From Zygnema cylindricum (taxonomy: Eukaryota > Streptophyta > Zygnematophyceae > Zygnematales > Zygnemataceae): DNA of 24,201 nucleotides. The notes under the pieces were generated by a model. That model was not told the DNA's origin. It saw nothing but the letters and a program-made list of their open reading frames with translations, and searched no databases. A program made the position numbers and the translations under genes. The DNA lies in the NCBI GenBank assembly GCA_037447655.1, contig JBBHKE010000664.1:1-24201 (forward strand), read 5' to 3'. Shown one piece after another: positions 8,997 to 18,102 of the stretch (position 1 is the first letter of the stretch; each line of letters opens with the position of its first letter).

Positions 8997-9791
8997 ATGG
9001 ACCAAACCAATGGTTGCTCTACACCTATGGAACTTAAAAGAGTAAGTGAGGGGGATGCTAAAGGGGGAGTAATAGTTCTAGATGATCAGATTACTATAGA
9101 AGAACAAAAATTTATGCAGAATATTCCCTATCCACAAATTGTAGGAAGATTCATCTACTTTATGAACTATACACGTCCGGATATAGCGGCAGCTGTAGGA
9201 GTTCTTAGTAGAAGTTTGAATAATCCAAGAAAGAAAGATTGGGAGGCACCGAAGAGGGTAATGAGATATCTTGTGGGAACAAAGGAATTATGGTTAAATC
9301 TAGGAGGGGATAATACTAACATCACCACTTGGAGTGATGCTAGTTATGGAGATGTGCCACTCAAAAGGTCAACTACTAAATATATTTTGCAAATTGGGAT
9401 GGGTGCATGCTGTTGGAGCAGCAAACAACAAAAAGTTGTCGCTCAGTCTACAATGGAGGCTGAGAATATGGCATCATGCGTAGCTGTGAAAGAATTAATG
9501 TGGGTGAAATCTTTGGTGCAAGAATTGGAATTTATAAAAAATGGAGTGCAAAACATTTTTTTTGATAACCATGCAGCAATTGCAATTGCTGCAAATCCCA
9601 AGCATCATTTAAAGGCCAAACATATGAACATAAGGCTTAGCTTTGTGAGAGAAAAAGTTGAAAACAAAATCATCAAACTTGTGTACAACCCGGATGGGGA
9701 AATGCTGGCTGATATGATGACCAAAGCAGTTCCTTCACCAAAATTAGTTTATTGCAGAAATGGTTGTGGGTTAAGAGAAAGAGAGAGTTAA
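8997..9791 (+). pseudogene. RT C-terminus and RNase H of Cop-1 (long open frame)
   Basis: The longest unbroken frame in the window, 264 codons, but only the tail of a roughly 1,300-residue polyprotein. It contains NYTRPDIAAAVGVLSR and WEAPKRVMRYL from the RT connection. RNase H follows with its acidic residues: TWSDASYGD, STMEAEN, FFDNHAAIAI and MLADMMTK. NPKHHLKAKHM is the conserved basic loop. It ends RERES and TAA at 9789-9791, 13 bases before the 3' LTR. The frame has no start of its own, so the open length reflects chance survival. Confidence 0.9.
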
Positions 9792-9794
9792 AAA

Positions 9795-9804
9795 TTAAAG
9801 GGAG
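9795..9804 (+). other. Polypurine tract of Cop-1
   Basis: TTAAAGGGAG directly before the TG of the 3' LTR, the plus-strand primer site. Confidence 0.75.
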
Positions 9805-9851
9805 TGTTTAAAATGGTAATTTATATCTTATCTCTATGTTTTTTTAGTCTC

Positions 9852-9899
<48 letters not shown>

Positions 9900-9975
9900 C
9901 ACGCCATGGCTACCCCGCTATTTAGAAGGTGCAGACTAAAGTAGAAGGGCATTTTACCAAAATTGTGCCTTTTGT

Positions 9976-10036
9976 TGGATTTGAACCTTGGACTTCTAGA
10001 CTCTATGTATCCGGACACCTTAACCATTAAGGCACT
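9976..10036 (-). other. Antisense tRNA-like module in the Cop-1 3' LTR
   Basis: Second copy of the 5581-5643 segment. The B-box GGTTCAAATCC and the D-loop TTAATGGTTAAGG are unchanged, while bases between them have drifted. Retention of both boxes in both LTRs is the main reason to call it a unit. Confidence 0.6.
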
Positions 10037-10484
10037 CAAAAAGATGAACGTATTGGATTTGATATGTACTTATATTGTGACAAAATGGCAAATTAACACC
10101 AATTTGACTACTAGACGCAAATGAATAAATGCATGCACGAACGCAAATCTGAACCGTGTAAATTTAATTGATCGGACATCCTAGGTTGCAACCGCCACCC
10201 AAAATGCGCTTTTGGTGGCCTTTGGAAATAGCTTCACGCAATGCCGCGTGGCGTTACACTATTTGGATACCACAAAAGATGGGAGGAGGAACCATGGATC
10301 CCGATTTGACAGGCATCTCCTTGAAGGCCATGTTGTACAATGGTGGTACAATAAGTACATCAGCCACTATACCTTTTGTACTATATAGTGTTTCTATTAG
10401 ACTAGGGTTTAGAAATAGGTAGCTTAGAGTAGGCAGACTAGGACTTAGTAATATTTGAGGTGACTCTCTCTAGGTGACCTTCAG

Positions 10485-10492
10485 TATAAATA
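10485..10492 (+). promoter_or_regulatory. TATA box of the Cop-1 3' LTR
   Basis: TATAAATA in the same context (GACCTTCAG before it, GGCTGTCTTTGG after it) as in the 5' LTR. Confidence 0.7.
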
Positions 10493-10640
10493 GGCTGTCT
10501 TTGGCCAACCATAATAAAATGCTCAGGGGAGCAAATTCGGTGATTCTTTTTGCGTTGGACTCAAAGGATTCATGTCCTCACAGGGTTGAGGCTAGTCAGA
10601 GTCATTTCTTGCAAGGGTGGTAGTTATTATCGCGGAAACA

Positions 10641-10830
10641 TGTTGAAAAGAGGTAATTAATAATTCACTTCTCTATTTTAGTTTTACTTTAAAGAAAGAG
10701 AGTGAGGATCAAAGGCACGCCATGGCTGCCGCCATATTTAGAAAGTGGCAGATTTTGAAGTAGAGGATATTTTACTAAAATGTTGCCTAAGTCCAAATTT
10801 AAACCAGGGACTGTGAACTAGTATCACAAA
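10641..10830 (+). repeat. Partial 5' LTR of Cop-2
   Basis: TGTTGAAAAGAGGTAATTAA onward matches the 3' copy at 14849, and more distantly the start of the Cop-1 LTR (shared CACGCCATGGCTGC and TTTTACTAAAAT blocks). After about 10830 it runs straight into gag codons, so most of the LTR, the PBS and the gag N-terminus were lost in one deletion. Confidence 0.8.
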
Positions 10831-11421
10831 GACAAGGCTCTTAATTTTTAAAAGTGTAGCAAAGGGCATTGCCATTCCCGTTATGCATATCAAATCTTCA
10901 TCTCAGATTTGGATATCACTAGTTGAGAAATATAAGAGTGGATCATTGCAGCAACAACAATTGGGCGAAAACAAGATTGCAACTTATGCTTATAAAGAAG
11001 GAAGTATGAATAATTATTGCAATGATTTAGGAGCATTATTTGGAGAGTTAGAGAGTGTAGGTAACTCATGGTCTGAGAGACAAATAGTGAACACATTAAT
11101 GATGAAACTACCTGAAGAGTATGAGAATATCATTAACCGATTACAGGATATGGGAGATAGCAATTGGAATTGGGATGATAGAGTGGGAATGATTTTAGTG
11201 AAAGAAAACACCATAGAGCTTAGGAGAGGGAGTCCAAGTGTTCAAGCATTGTCTGCAGGAGCTGATTGGCGAAATCGTGATGAGGAGAGAGGGAAAGATC
11301 CCTATCGAAACTTTGGTGGAAGAGGACAAGGAGGTGGCAGATTTGATAGATATGGGAGGGGAACTTCTCGAGGAGGATTATGTCACTTTTGCAAGAAACC
11401 GGGACATTAATGGCACATTGT
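10817..11421 (+). pseudogene. Gag of Cop-2, N-terminus missing
   Basis: Copia Gag (UBN2 type), which would build the particle and bind RNA. The frame is open from 10817; the first ATG is 10883, but the true start is lost. It has SQIWISLVEKY, then EGSMNNYCNDLGALFGELES, ALSAGADWRN and a Gly/Arg-rich region. The zinc knuckle follows: CHFCKKPGH (11381-11407), then a stop at 11408-11410. One base is missing here. Cop-1 reads CATTACATGG where Cop-2 reads CATTAATGG; in the shifted frame the last residues MAHC restore CX2CX4HX4C. Confidence 0.88.
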
Positions 11422-12041
11422 GTCAAATTTGCAGATCTTCGACTAAAAGATGGACAAGGAACCTTTAAGGATGGAAGAAAGAAATAGGCTTTCCTAACTC
11501 AAGTTCATGATGAAGAAGATGACAAAGAAACCAAACCGGAAGAGGAAGTTGAGGAGCTTCTTTTAATCCGAAAAACAATGAAAAGCATGTCGACATTCCA
11601 TAGAGACACAAGTGTGCTTTCGGAGGTAAGATAGATCCACTCGAGGATGGGTGGATTATAGACTCTGGGGCCTCAATGCATATGTGCAAAGATACGAGGT
11701 GGTTCACTAAACTGAGAAAGATCCCAACAGTTGAGATAGAGTACGGAGATGGTAAAGTAGAAACCACAAGTCTTGTTCGAACTGTTGGCTTGAAGGTTCT
11801 AGTTGATAGAAAGGCCTCAATTGTAGCATTCTCAGACCTTAATTACATTCCACAGCTTAGCAAGAACCCAGTTTGAACAGCTGTTCTAGATGAAAAGGAG
11901 TATGAAACAGGAACTAGGAAAGGAATCTTCACAGCAAGCTTTGATGATGAGGTTTATTACATAGCTGAGAAGGGCAGTTTATGAATATTCAAAATTGTTC
12001 TTTGCAATGAAAAAAGTGTTCTCTACTCGTGTGCAAGTGAG
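11410..12041 (+). pseudogene. Protease and pre-integrase region of Cop-2
   Basis: After the zinc knuckle the frame continues through an acidic linker, with a stop at 11487-11489 and a frameshift near 11605. The protease is open from 11610 to 11876. The active site is intact in DGWIIDSGASMHMC (Asp codon 11661-11663). It continues with WFTKLRKIPTVEIEYGDGK and ends after YIPQLSKNPV at a TGA. The pre-integrase part (11877-12041) is readable with one stop. This is the only one of the three copia proteases that keeps its catalytic Asp. Confidence 0.85.
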
Positions 12042-12860
12042 ATGATGCTTTGGCATAAAAGGTTGGGGCATGTGCATCTAGATAGATTAAAGAAAATAAA
12101 GATAAAAGGAATAGTGGGGGGTATTACCTTTGAGGATGATGAGACCTTTGATGATTGTAGTGGATGTGCCCAAGGGAAGATTCATAGACTTCAATTTCAA
12201 AAGACAACCACATTTAGGAGAGAGAAAGTATTAGATCTAGTTCACACTAATGTTTGGGGACCTGCTAGGTATGCTTCACATGGGGGGAGGAGATAGATGT
12301 TAACTATCATAGATGATTGGTCTAGATACACGAAGGTATACTTTCTTACACATAAGTCACAGGTATTGATATGTTTCAAAGTGTATAAAGTATGGAGTGA
12401 AAAGCTACATGAAACCTGAATAAAAGAGATAGGAAGTGATAATGGGAAAGAATACACCTCAATGGAATCTGAAGAATATCTTAAAGAAGAAGGAATTCAT
12501 GATGAGAAAACTTTTCCATATAATCCGGAACAAAATAGAGTAGGACAAAAGAGTGAATAGAACTTTAGGAGATATGTCCAAAAGTATGTTAAGTGATAAG
12601 GGAATAGGGCTGCAGTTTTGGGCTGATTCTATGAACTATGCTAATTTCATCAAAAATAAAGTCCTAACTTCAACAAATAAGGAGGAAACTCCGTATGAGA
12701 GGTGGACAGGATGAAAGCCTAATTGAAGTCAAGTTTATAGTTTGGATTTTGATAAGACTAAATAGAAGTTATAGGGAAGAGGGAAACCAGGATATCTTGT
12801 AGGATATGATGAGAGCACAAAAGAATACCGAGTGTATGACTTGAAATAAGAGATATAATT
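12042..12860 (+). pseudogene. Integrase of Cop-2
   Basis: Starts with the HX4H of the zinc domain (WHKRLGH) and CSGC. The first catalytic position reads HTNVWGP; the Asp has become Asn (codon 12249-12251). There is a stop at 12294-12296, then readable DDWSRYTKVYF. The second Asp is present in SDNGKEYTS. The third region, NPEQNRVGQK, has lost the usual Glu. Several more stops and frameshifts follow to about 12860. Confidence 0.85.
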
Positions 12861-13290
12861 TTGGTAAAACAAATAGTGGTGATGAATGAAGAGAAGTCCT
12901 TTGATCCATTGAAATATAATAAAGAAGGAAATATCAGATTTGAAACAGATCAGTTTTCTGACTTTGACTTTGAAAATGAAGAGAAGGAAGATGGAGAAAA
13001 AGGAAAATTTGAAATCCTACCAAAGGAGGAGGATAGGACAACATCCGAGGCAACGCCACAATACGAAGTGGAAACCGATGAGGATTTTGACGAGACACTT
13101 GAATTGGAAGATAGGGGAAATGAAAATCTTCCTAAATGAAATCCAAATATGCCTTCCATACCGGCTTTTGATTTTGAAAGGGGAAGAAGTAGTAAACGAC
13201 TTCAAGAAAAACAAGTAAATAACCAACTCATAAAGATGTCTCATTCGAATGAACCTCTGACATAGTTAGAGGCCATAAACACCCTAGAAA
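12861..13290 (+). pseudogene. Acidic linker between integrase and RT of Cop-2
   Basis: Open to 13139 and very rich in Glu, Asp and Lys, as in Cop-1. After the stop it continues to PAFDFERGRSSKRLQEK, the Arg/Ser motif that often precedes RT in copia polyproteins. Confidence 0.65.
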
Positions 13291-14206
13291 GTAGCCGGTG
13301 GATCACAGCTATAAATGAAGAAATGGCCTCTATCATGGAAGCCAATACATGGGAGTTGGTAGATTGTCCACCGGACTAAAAACAAATCGGATGTAAATTG
13401 TTTTTTTAACTTAAATTAAACCCGAATAATGCCATTGAGAGGTACAAAGCTAGGTTAGTTGAAAAAGGTTATACTTAAAAAGAGGGGATAGACTACGAAA
13501 AAACCTTTGTACCTGTAGTCAGATTTCCTTCTGTGAGAATCCTTTTAAGTAAAGCCGCAACGGAGGATATAGAAATACACCAAATGGATGTTAAAATGTC
13601 CTTTTTGTACGGAGAGTTGGAAGAAGAAATTTACATGAGGCAACCGGAAGTATTCGTGGAAAGTGGGGAAGAAAGCAAGGTTTGTAAACTGATAAAATCA
13701 CTCTATGGGCTTAAGCAAGCCGCGCGACAATGAAATATAAAGCTAGACGAATTTCTGACCGGTTTGGGGTATATGAGAATTAGTTCAGATCACTCTATAT
13801 ATTTATTTGAGGATGAGAATGGAGTGTTATTTATTGCTATTTATGTGGATTATTTGCTGGTCTTAAGCAAGTCCTTTGATAAAATTAACAAACTAAAACG
13901 GGATCTTAGAAGCTATTTTGATATGAAAGATCTCGGCGAAGCAAAGTATATTTTGGGAATTCAGATGGAGAGAGATAGAGGGAATATAATTATAAGCCTC
14001 ACTAAAAAAAAAGCAATCGGTAATATGGTTGAAAAATTTCAGAATGAAAAAACAAACGGATGTACTACTCTTATGGATTTGAAAAAAGTGTCTGAGGGGA
14101 GTGAAGAGAGAGGAATATTGATCATTAATGATGAGATGGATGAGATAATTTTTTTTTTATAGAAAATATCCATTATCAGCAGATTGTAGGCAGTTTAATT
14201 TATTTT
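13291..14206 (+). pseudogene. Reverse transcriptase of Cop-2
   Basis: Copia RT in three open pieces. The first holds MEANTWELVD and stops near 13377. The second (13533-13733) has HQMDVKMSF with the first Asp and LIKSLYGLKQAARQ, ending at TGA 13731-13733 where Trp is expected. The third (13764-14162) has the catalytic box as YVDY (13842-13853), so the second Asp of YVDD is Tyr. FDMKDLGEAKYILGIQMERDR follows. A T-run near 14151 ends the frame. Confidence 0.88.
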
Positions 14207-14835
14207 ATGAACAGTACCTGTCCAGATATAGGTGCAGCTGTAAGTGTCCTTAGTAAAAGTCTAAATGAACTTAGAAAGAGAGACTGGGAGGCTACCAAAA
14301 TGGTGATGAGGTATCTGGTGGGAAAAAGGAAACTATGGTTGCATTTGGGGGGGGAGCACACTGACATCACCACCTGGAGTGATGCCAGTTAAGGAGATGT
14401 GTCTTTAAGGGGGTGTACGACTAGATATGTGTTGCAAATTGGATCCGGTGCATGTTGTGGGAGTAGCAAACTACAAAAAGTAGTTGCTCAGTCCACTATG
14501 GAGGCTGAATACATGTTCCTGTGTTGCCACCAAAGAATTTGATGTGGGAAAAATCTCTTCTTGAAGAACTTGGGTTCATGAAGTCTGGAACTCAAAATGT
14601 TTTTTGTGATAATTAAGCTCCTATCTCTATTGCAGCTAATCCTAAACATCACTTCAAATTAAATCATAAGGATATTAGACTAAGATTTATTAAAAAGAAG
14701 GTTGAAAATAAAATTATTAAACTAGTTCATAAAACTAATAGAGAAATGATTGTAGATATGATGACAAAACTAGTGCCTTCCCCTAAGTTGATTTATTGCA
14801 GAGAAAACTGTGGATTAAAATTAAAAAGTGATTAG
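14207..14835 (+). pseudogene. RT connection and RNase H of Cop-2
   Basis: NSTCPDIGAAVSVLSKSL and WEATKMVMRYL are followed by TWSDAS, then a stop at 14390-14392 where Cop-1 has Tyr. Further on, VAQSTMEAEYM, a frameshift near 14515, then AANPKHHFK and MIVDMMTK. It ends LKLKSD and TAG (14833-14835). The acidic landmarks remain visible. Confidence 0.82.
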
Positions 14836-14848
14836 GAAATAAATAGAG

Positions 14849-15040
14849 TGTTGAAAAGAGGTAATTAATAGTTCACTTCTCTATTTTAGTTTTACTTCTA
14901 AGAAATAGAGTGAGGATCAAAGTCACGTCATGGCTGCTGCCATATTTAGAAAGTGGCAGATTTTGAAGTAGAGGATATTTTACTAAAATGTTGCCTAAGT
15001 CCAGATTTGAACATCGGTCTGTGACCTAGGATGTAGACGT
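14849..15040 (+). repeat. Partial 3' LTR of Cop-2
   Basis: TGTTGAAAAGAGG onward, closely matching 10641-10830. The purine tract before it is degenerate (GGAAATAAATAGAG). Similarity to the 5' copy fades after about 15025. An antisense tRNA-like block occupies about 15001-15065. From about 15080 the sequence is LTR DNA in the opposite orientation. Confidence 0.75.
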
Positions 15041-15065
15041 AAGCCTCATCCACTAAGGAGTTATC
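15001..15065 (-). other. Antisense tRNA-like module at the Cop-2 3' LTR
   Basis: On the minus strand there is a D-arm-like CTTAGTGGATGAGGC and, downstream, TGTTCAAATCTG, which keeps the GTTCAAATC B-box core. It occupies the same relative place as in the Cop-1 LTRs (about 155-170 bases from the LTR start). The 5' LTR copy (about 10791-10840) has decayed in both boxes. Confidence 0.45.
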
Positions 15066-15079
15066 GAAACGATACACGA

Positions 15080-15285
15080 TGAAACTCTGAGACCTCCTTA
15101 ATTCCTCAGAGTGACAGCTTCTAAGAAGCCTCTAGGATAACCTTGACCCCTTTGTGTTTCAGCAAGAATTACTACCACCCTGGCAAACAAAAACCCTAAC
15201 CACTTTCACCCCTATGAAGGCGAGACTCCCTTGAGTCCATAGCAAAAAGAATCTCTGAATTTGCTCCCCTGAGCTGTAAGTTATG
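15080..15285 (-). repeat. Inverted LTR fragment (R-U5 part)
   Basis: Minus strand matches the Cop-1 LTR from just after its TATA box: CTCAGGGGAGCAAATTC, ATTCTTTTTGC, GGACTCAAGGGAGTCT, CCAGGGTGGTAGT and GTTATCCTAG (compare 6117-6270 and 10515-10640). The end nearest Cop-2 matches the Cop-0 LTR better. It is a piece of a third related LTR with no coding part attached, cut on its right by the Cop-3 LTR at 15286. Confidence 0.75.
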
Positions 15286-15595
15286 TGTTGTTCTACAACT
15301 ACTCTTGCAGGCGGAGAACCAGAAGTGGTAGTAGAAGTAGACATGAAAAACAACAGAAACTATCAAAGTACCTACTCAACAGCCAACTTTGAACTGACAC
15401 AAAATATGACTCAGAACCCCAATATGTTTCAAATTTCATAGAGTGATACAAAATACATTAAAATGACAATTCCCAAAATTTCAGCTCAAATGACCTAGTA
15501 AACCATAAGATATGGTGTCTGGAAGTTTCCCAAAAATTGCCCTTAGAAAATCATATTCCCAAAACTGGATACTACAAAATCGACTAAGTCCTAAT

Positions 15596-15602
15596 TTATA
15601 TA
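15596..15602 (-). promoter_or_regulatory. TATA box of the Cop-3 3' LTR
   Basis: Minus strand TATATAA in GAGTATATAAATTAGG; the same site is kept in the other LTR at 20756-20762. Confidence 0.65.
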
Positions 15603-15900
15603 CTCACAGTGTGTATCTACTGATCTACACTAATTCGGGTAACCATTACTACGATTATTATCCTGACTAACAACAAAGCATCCTACCCATACGTCACTGT
15701 ACCTCAAAAACCCTAATTACTATTTTCTAAAAACTTGATTAATAAAACACTATTTTATATCACACTTAACGGCAAACTAATGTTATTCATTTATTTACAG
15801 AAATTGAACCGTACACAAAACGTTCTAACCATACACAAAACGTTCCAAATGCTTAGTCAACGGTGACCGCTAAAGTCGAGCCGAATGTGGTCTTGTAGTA

Positions 15901-15920
15901 CGAAGCACTTGAGTGCTTCG
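15901..15920. promoter_or_regulatory. Perfect hairpin in Cop-3 U3
   Basis: CGAAGCACT, two bases, AGTGCTTCG: nine paired bases around a two-base loop. It sits beside three direct repeats (15921-15986), in the U3 part found only in the 3' LTR. It may be a protein-binding palindrome; no function can be shown from sequence. Confidence 0.6.
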
Positions 15921-15986
15921 TCACTTGTGGTCCCACGCGAATCACGCTTGTGGTCCTCGTGAATCACGCTTGTGGTCCCAGGCGAA
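15921..15986 (-). repeat. Three 21-23 bp direct repeats in Cop-3 U3
   Basis: Copies at 15921-15941, 15942-15963 and 15964-15986 share a TCAC..TTGTGGTCC core followed by a variable tail ending in GAA. They lie upstream of the TATA box with respect to Cop-3 transcription, as enhancer repeats do in other plant copia U3 regions. The enhancer role is inferred. Confidence 0.65.
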
Positions 15987-16304
15987 TCGCGTCCGTTGAA
16001 ACATATTCGATTGACGATGGTACCGTCGATCTGTACCATATGTTTTCGGAATACTCGGAACAGATCCCGTTTGTCTGATCATGTGAATCGCATCGTCAAC
16101 TTTTTGACACGTATGCTTGACTGTCGGCGCTACTCAAAAAAACCTGCATACGTTGTTTCGCCAGCACGTGTCCGTGCAAAAGTACAATACACTCTATTGT
16201 ACCTTTTGCTACTATAACACTAATTAAGGTAAGTATTACTAGGAAAAATATCCTAGGTTATTTTCACCCTTATAAATTGAAATAAAGATTTATAAATTAC
16301 AACA

Positions 16305-16316
16305 CTCCCCTAAATA
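16305..16316 (-). other. Polypurine tract of Cop-3
   Basis: Minus strand TATTTAGGGGAG directly before the LTR TG. Confidence 0.8.
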
Positions 16317-16335
16317 TTTAGACAGAGTTACTCTC

Positions 16336-16782
16336 TTAGTCCAACAGCATATCTTTGCAAGACTGTAACTTAGGAGCAGGGAGGGCTTTTGTTAACATGT
16401 CAGCCACCATATTCTCATCTGGTAAATAACACAATTTAACGACTTTTGCAAGTAATTTTTCTCTAACAAAGTGTAGTTTAACATCCATGTGTTTGCTCTT
16501 AAAGTGATGGTTGGGGTTAGAGGCAATTGCTATGGCAGCTTGGTTGTCACACCAGATAGCTTGAGGGCCAGTTTGCATATACCGAAGTTCATGTAGAATG
16601 GACTTGACCCATAGGAGCTCCTTGAGGGCGGAAGCAGCTGCCATATATTCTGACTCCATTGTGGATTGAGCTGTAACCTTCTGAAATTTGCTAATCCAGC
16701 AGCAAGTTCAATCTCCAATCTTCAATACGAAGCTGGTCGTAGATTTTCGGCTTGGCATGTCTCCATAGCTAGCATCGCTCTA
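16336..16782 (-). pseudogene. RNase H of Cop-3
   Basis: C-terminal domain of the polyprotein. The first motif reads T-stop-SDASYGDMPSRKST; the Trp codon is TAG (16780-16782). One more stop follows in the GDGxCCW region. From 16659 it is open: STMESEYMAAAS, IWCDNQAAIAIA, NPNHHFKSKHM and MVADMLTKALP, with all acidic residues kept, ending MLLD and a stop at 16336. It lies 20 bases from the purine tract. Confidence 0.9.
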
Positions 16783-18102
16783 TGTCTGGATTTTCACCTC
16801 TCCTCCTCCGAGAACAAGCTTGAGATTTCGAGTATCAGCAAGATATCTCAACACTCTTTTCGCTGCTTCCCAGTCTGCCCTTTTAGGATTTTGCAGTCTT
16901 CTACTCAAAACTTCCACAGCTGCCGCAATGTCGGGTCTCGTACAATTCATAAAATATATAAGACTTCCAACAACCTGTCTATATGGCTTTGAAGCCATAA
17001 ACTCTTTCTCCCTTGTCTCTAGACTCTCACCAACAATTATGCCTGAATCTGTATCAATTCCTTCCAATTTTTGCCTAAATTCCATGGGAGTTATGGATCC
17101 TTTCACATCTTTCATTTCAAATCTTTCTAGCATGTTACCTATTGTTTCTTTCTGAGTCAACATAATCAGCCTCTTGTTTCTGTCTCTTTCTACCTGTATT
17201 CCTAAGATATATTTGGCCTCATCGAGGTCCTTCATCTCGAACCTAGACCTTAAAGCCGCTTTAATGTGGTTTATTTCATCTATTGACTTACTTATTAATA
17301 ATAGATCATCAACATATACAACAATGTAAATTAACCCATCTTCTCCTTGTAGAACATATAACGAATGATTTGAGCTAATTCTCTTAAAACCTAGCCAAGT
17401 TAAAAACTCATCTAACTTCAGATTCCAGTGACGCGGGGCTTATTCTAGCCTATACAAAGATTTTATCAATTTACACACTAATTCTTCCTTTCCTTTTTCA
17501 ACATACATTTCAGGTTGTTTCATATAAATTGTTCCTTCTAACTCTCCATGCAAGAAAGCAGTTTTAACATCCATCTGATGTATTTCCATATTCTCTATAG
17601 CCGCTAGACTTAGCAAAATTATGACAGTGGGAAATCTAACAACTGGAGAGAAGGTTTCCTCAAAGTGAATACCTTCTTTTTGATTATATCCCTTAGCCAC
17701 TAGTCTGGCCTTATAACTTTTGATGGTGTTTTCCGGGTTCAGCTTCACTTTGAATACCCATTTGCTGCCGATGGCTTTCCTGCCCGGAGGAAGATCCACT
17801 AGCTCCCATGTTTGTGCCTCCATAATGGACTTCATTTTATCGTTTGCCGCCTCGATCCACTGATTTCTCTCAGGTGATGAGAAGGCCTCCTGGATCGTTA
17901 GAGGTTCTTCTGTAGCTGTAGAAAAAACAAAGTGAGAGCTTGCTTGTAGACGACTGCTAGATCTCTTTCCCTCCGGAAATTCTAAGGCTGAGATTGTCGG
18001 CAACCTCTGATTTTTCTGTTTAGTTTGACCCGTAACATGATCTGGTACAGAACGTGTAGTAGTTCCTTCCACTTGCGATGTAACTTCTGGTGAAGCATCT
18101 TG
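16783..18102 (-). pseudogene. Reverse transcriptase of Cop-3
   Basis: Nearly complete copia RT with only one internal stop. From 18072 it has the MEAQTWELVDLPPGRKAIGSKWVFK block, ARLVAKGYNQKEGIHFEETFSPVV, and HQMDVKTAF with the first catalytic Asp. At 17440-17442 a TAA replaces the Gln of the usual GLKQ, with Gly and Lys beside it also changed. The same frame goes on to YVDD (17305-17316), FEMKDLDEAKYILGIQVERDR and NCTRPDIAAAVEVLSR. The catalytic triad is intact. It is the best preserved RT in the window. Confidence 0.92.

Larger units (their letters stand above)
5415..10640 (+). mobile_element. Ty1/copia LTR retrotransposon Cop-1 (defective)
   Basis: Complete 5' LTR, half-tRNA PBS, gag reduced to its ends, then protease, integrase, RT and RNase H in the copia order, a purine tract and a 3' LTR. 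It is inserted in the RNase H domain of Cop-0 on the opposite strand. The 3' LTR lacks the last 75 or so bases of the 5' LTR because it stops at the first base of Cop-2. The coding part has many frameshifts and stops, so it cannot move on its own. Confidence 0.9.
9805..10640 (+). repeat. 3' LTR of Cop-1 (truncated)
   Basis: Starts TGTTTAAAATGG and matches the 5' LTR to GCGGAAAC, then is cut by TGTTGAAAAGAGG, the start of Cop-2. The last 75 or so bases of the LTR are absent. It contains a (GA)n run (9856-9891), the antisense tRNA-like segment (9976-10036) and TATAAATA at 10485-10492. Confidence 0.88.
10641..15040 (+). mobile_element. Ty1/copia LTR retrotransposon Cop-2 (defective)
   Basis: A relative of Cop-1 in the same orientation, directly abutting it. 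It has a partial 5' LTR (about 190 bases), gag from its middle onward, protease, integrase, RT, RNase H, and the first 200 or so bases of a 3' LTR. Both LTR copies stop soon after a tRNA-like region, so TATA box, U5 and PBS are missing. The coding part is more decayed than that of Cop-1. Confidence 0.85.
15286..16304 (-). repeat. 3' LTR of Cop-3 (1,019 bp)
   Basis: On the minus strand it runs from TGTTGTAATTTATAAATC next to the purine tract to ...GTTGTAGAACAACA, so it has TG and CA ends. The last 544 bases (15286-15829) match 20445-20988. The first 475 bases (U3, 15830-16304) have no partner at the other end. Drosophila copia LTRs also end ...ACAACA before the same PBS. Confidence 0.88.

Noticed and set aside
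8997-9791. Intact host gene of 264 codons
   Set aside because: Sequence is the copia RT tail and RNase H, directly followed by a polypurine tract and LTR; no start of its own.
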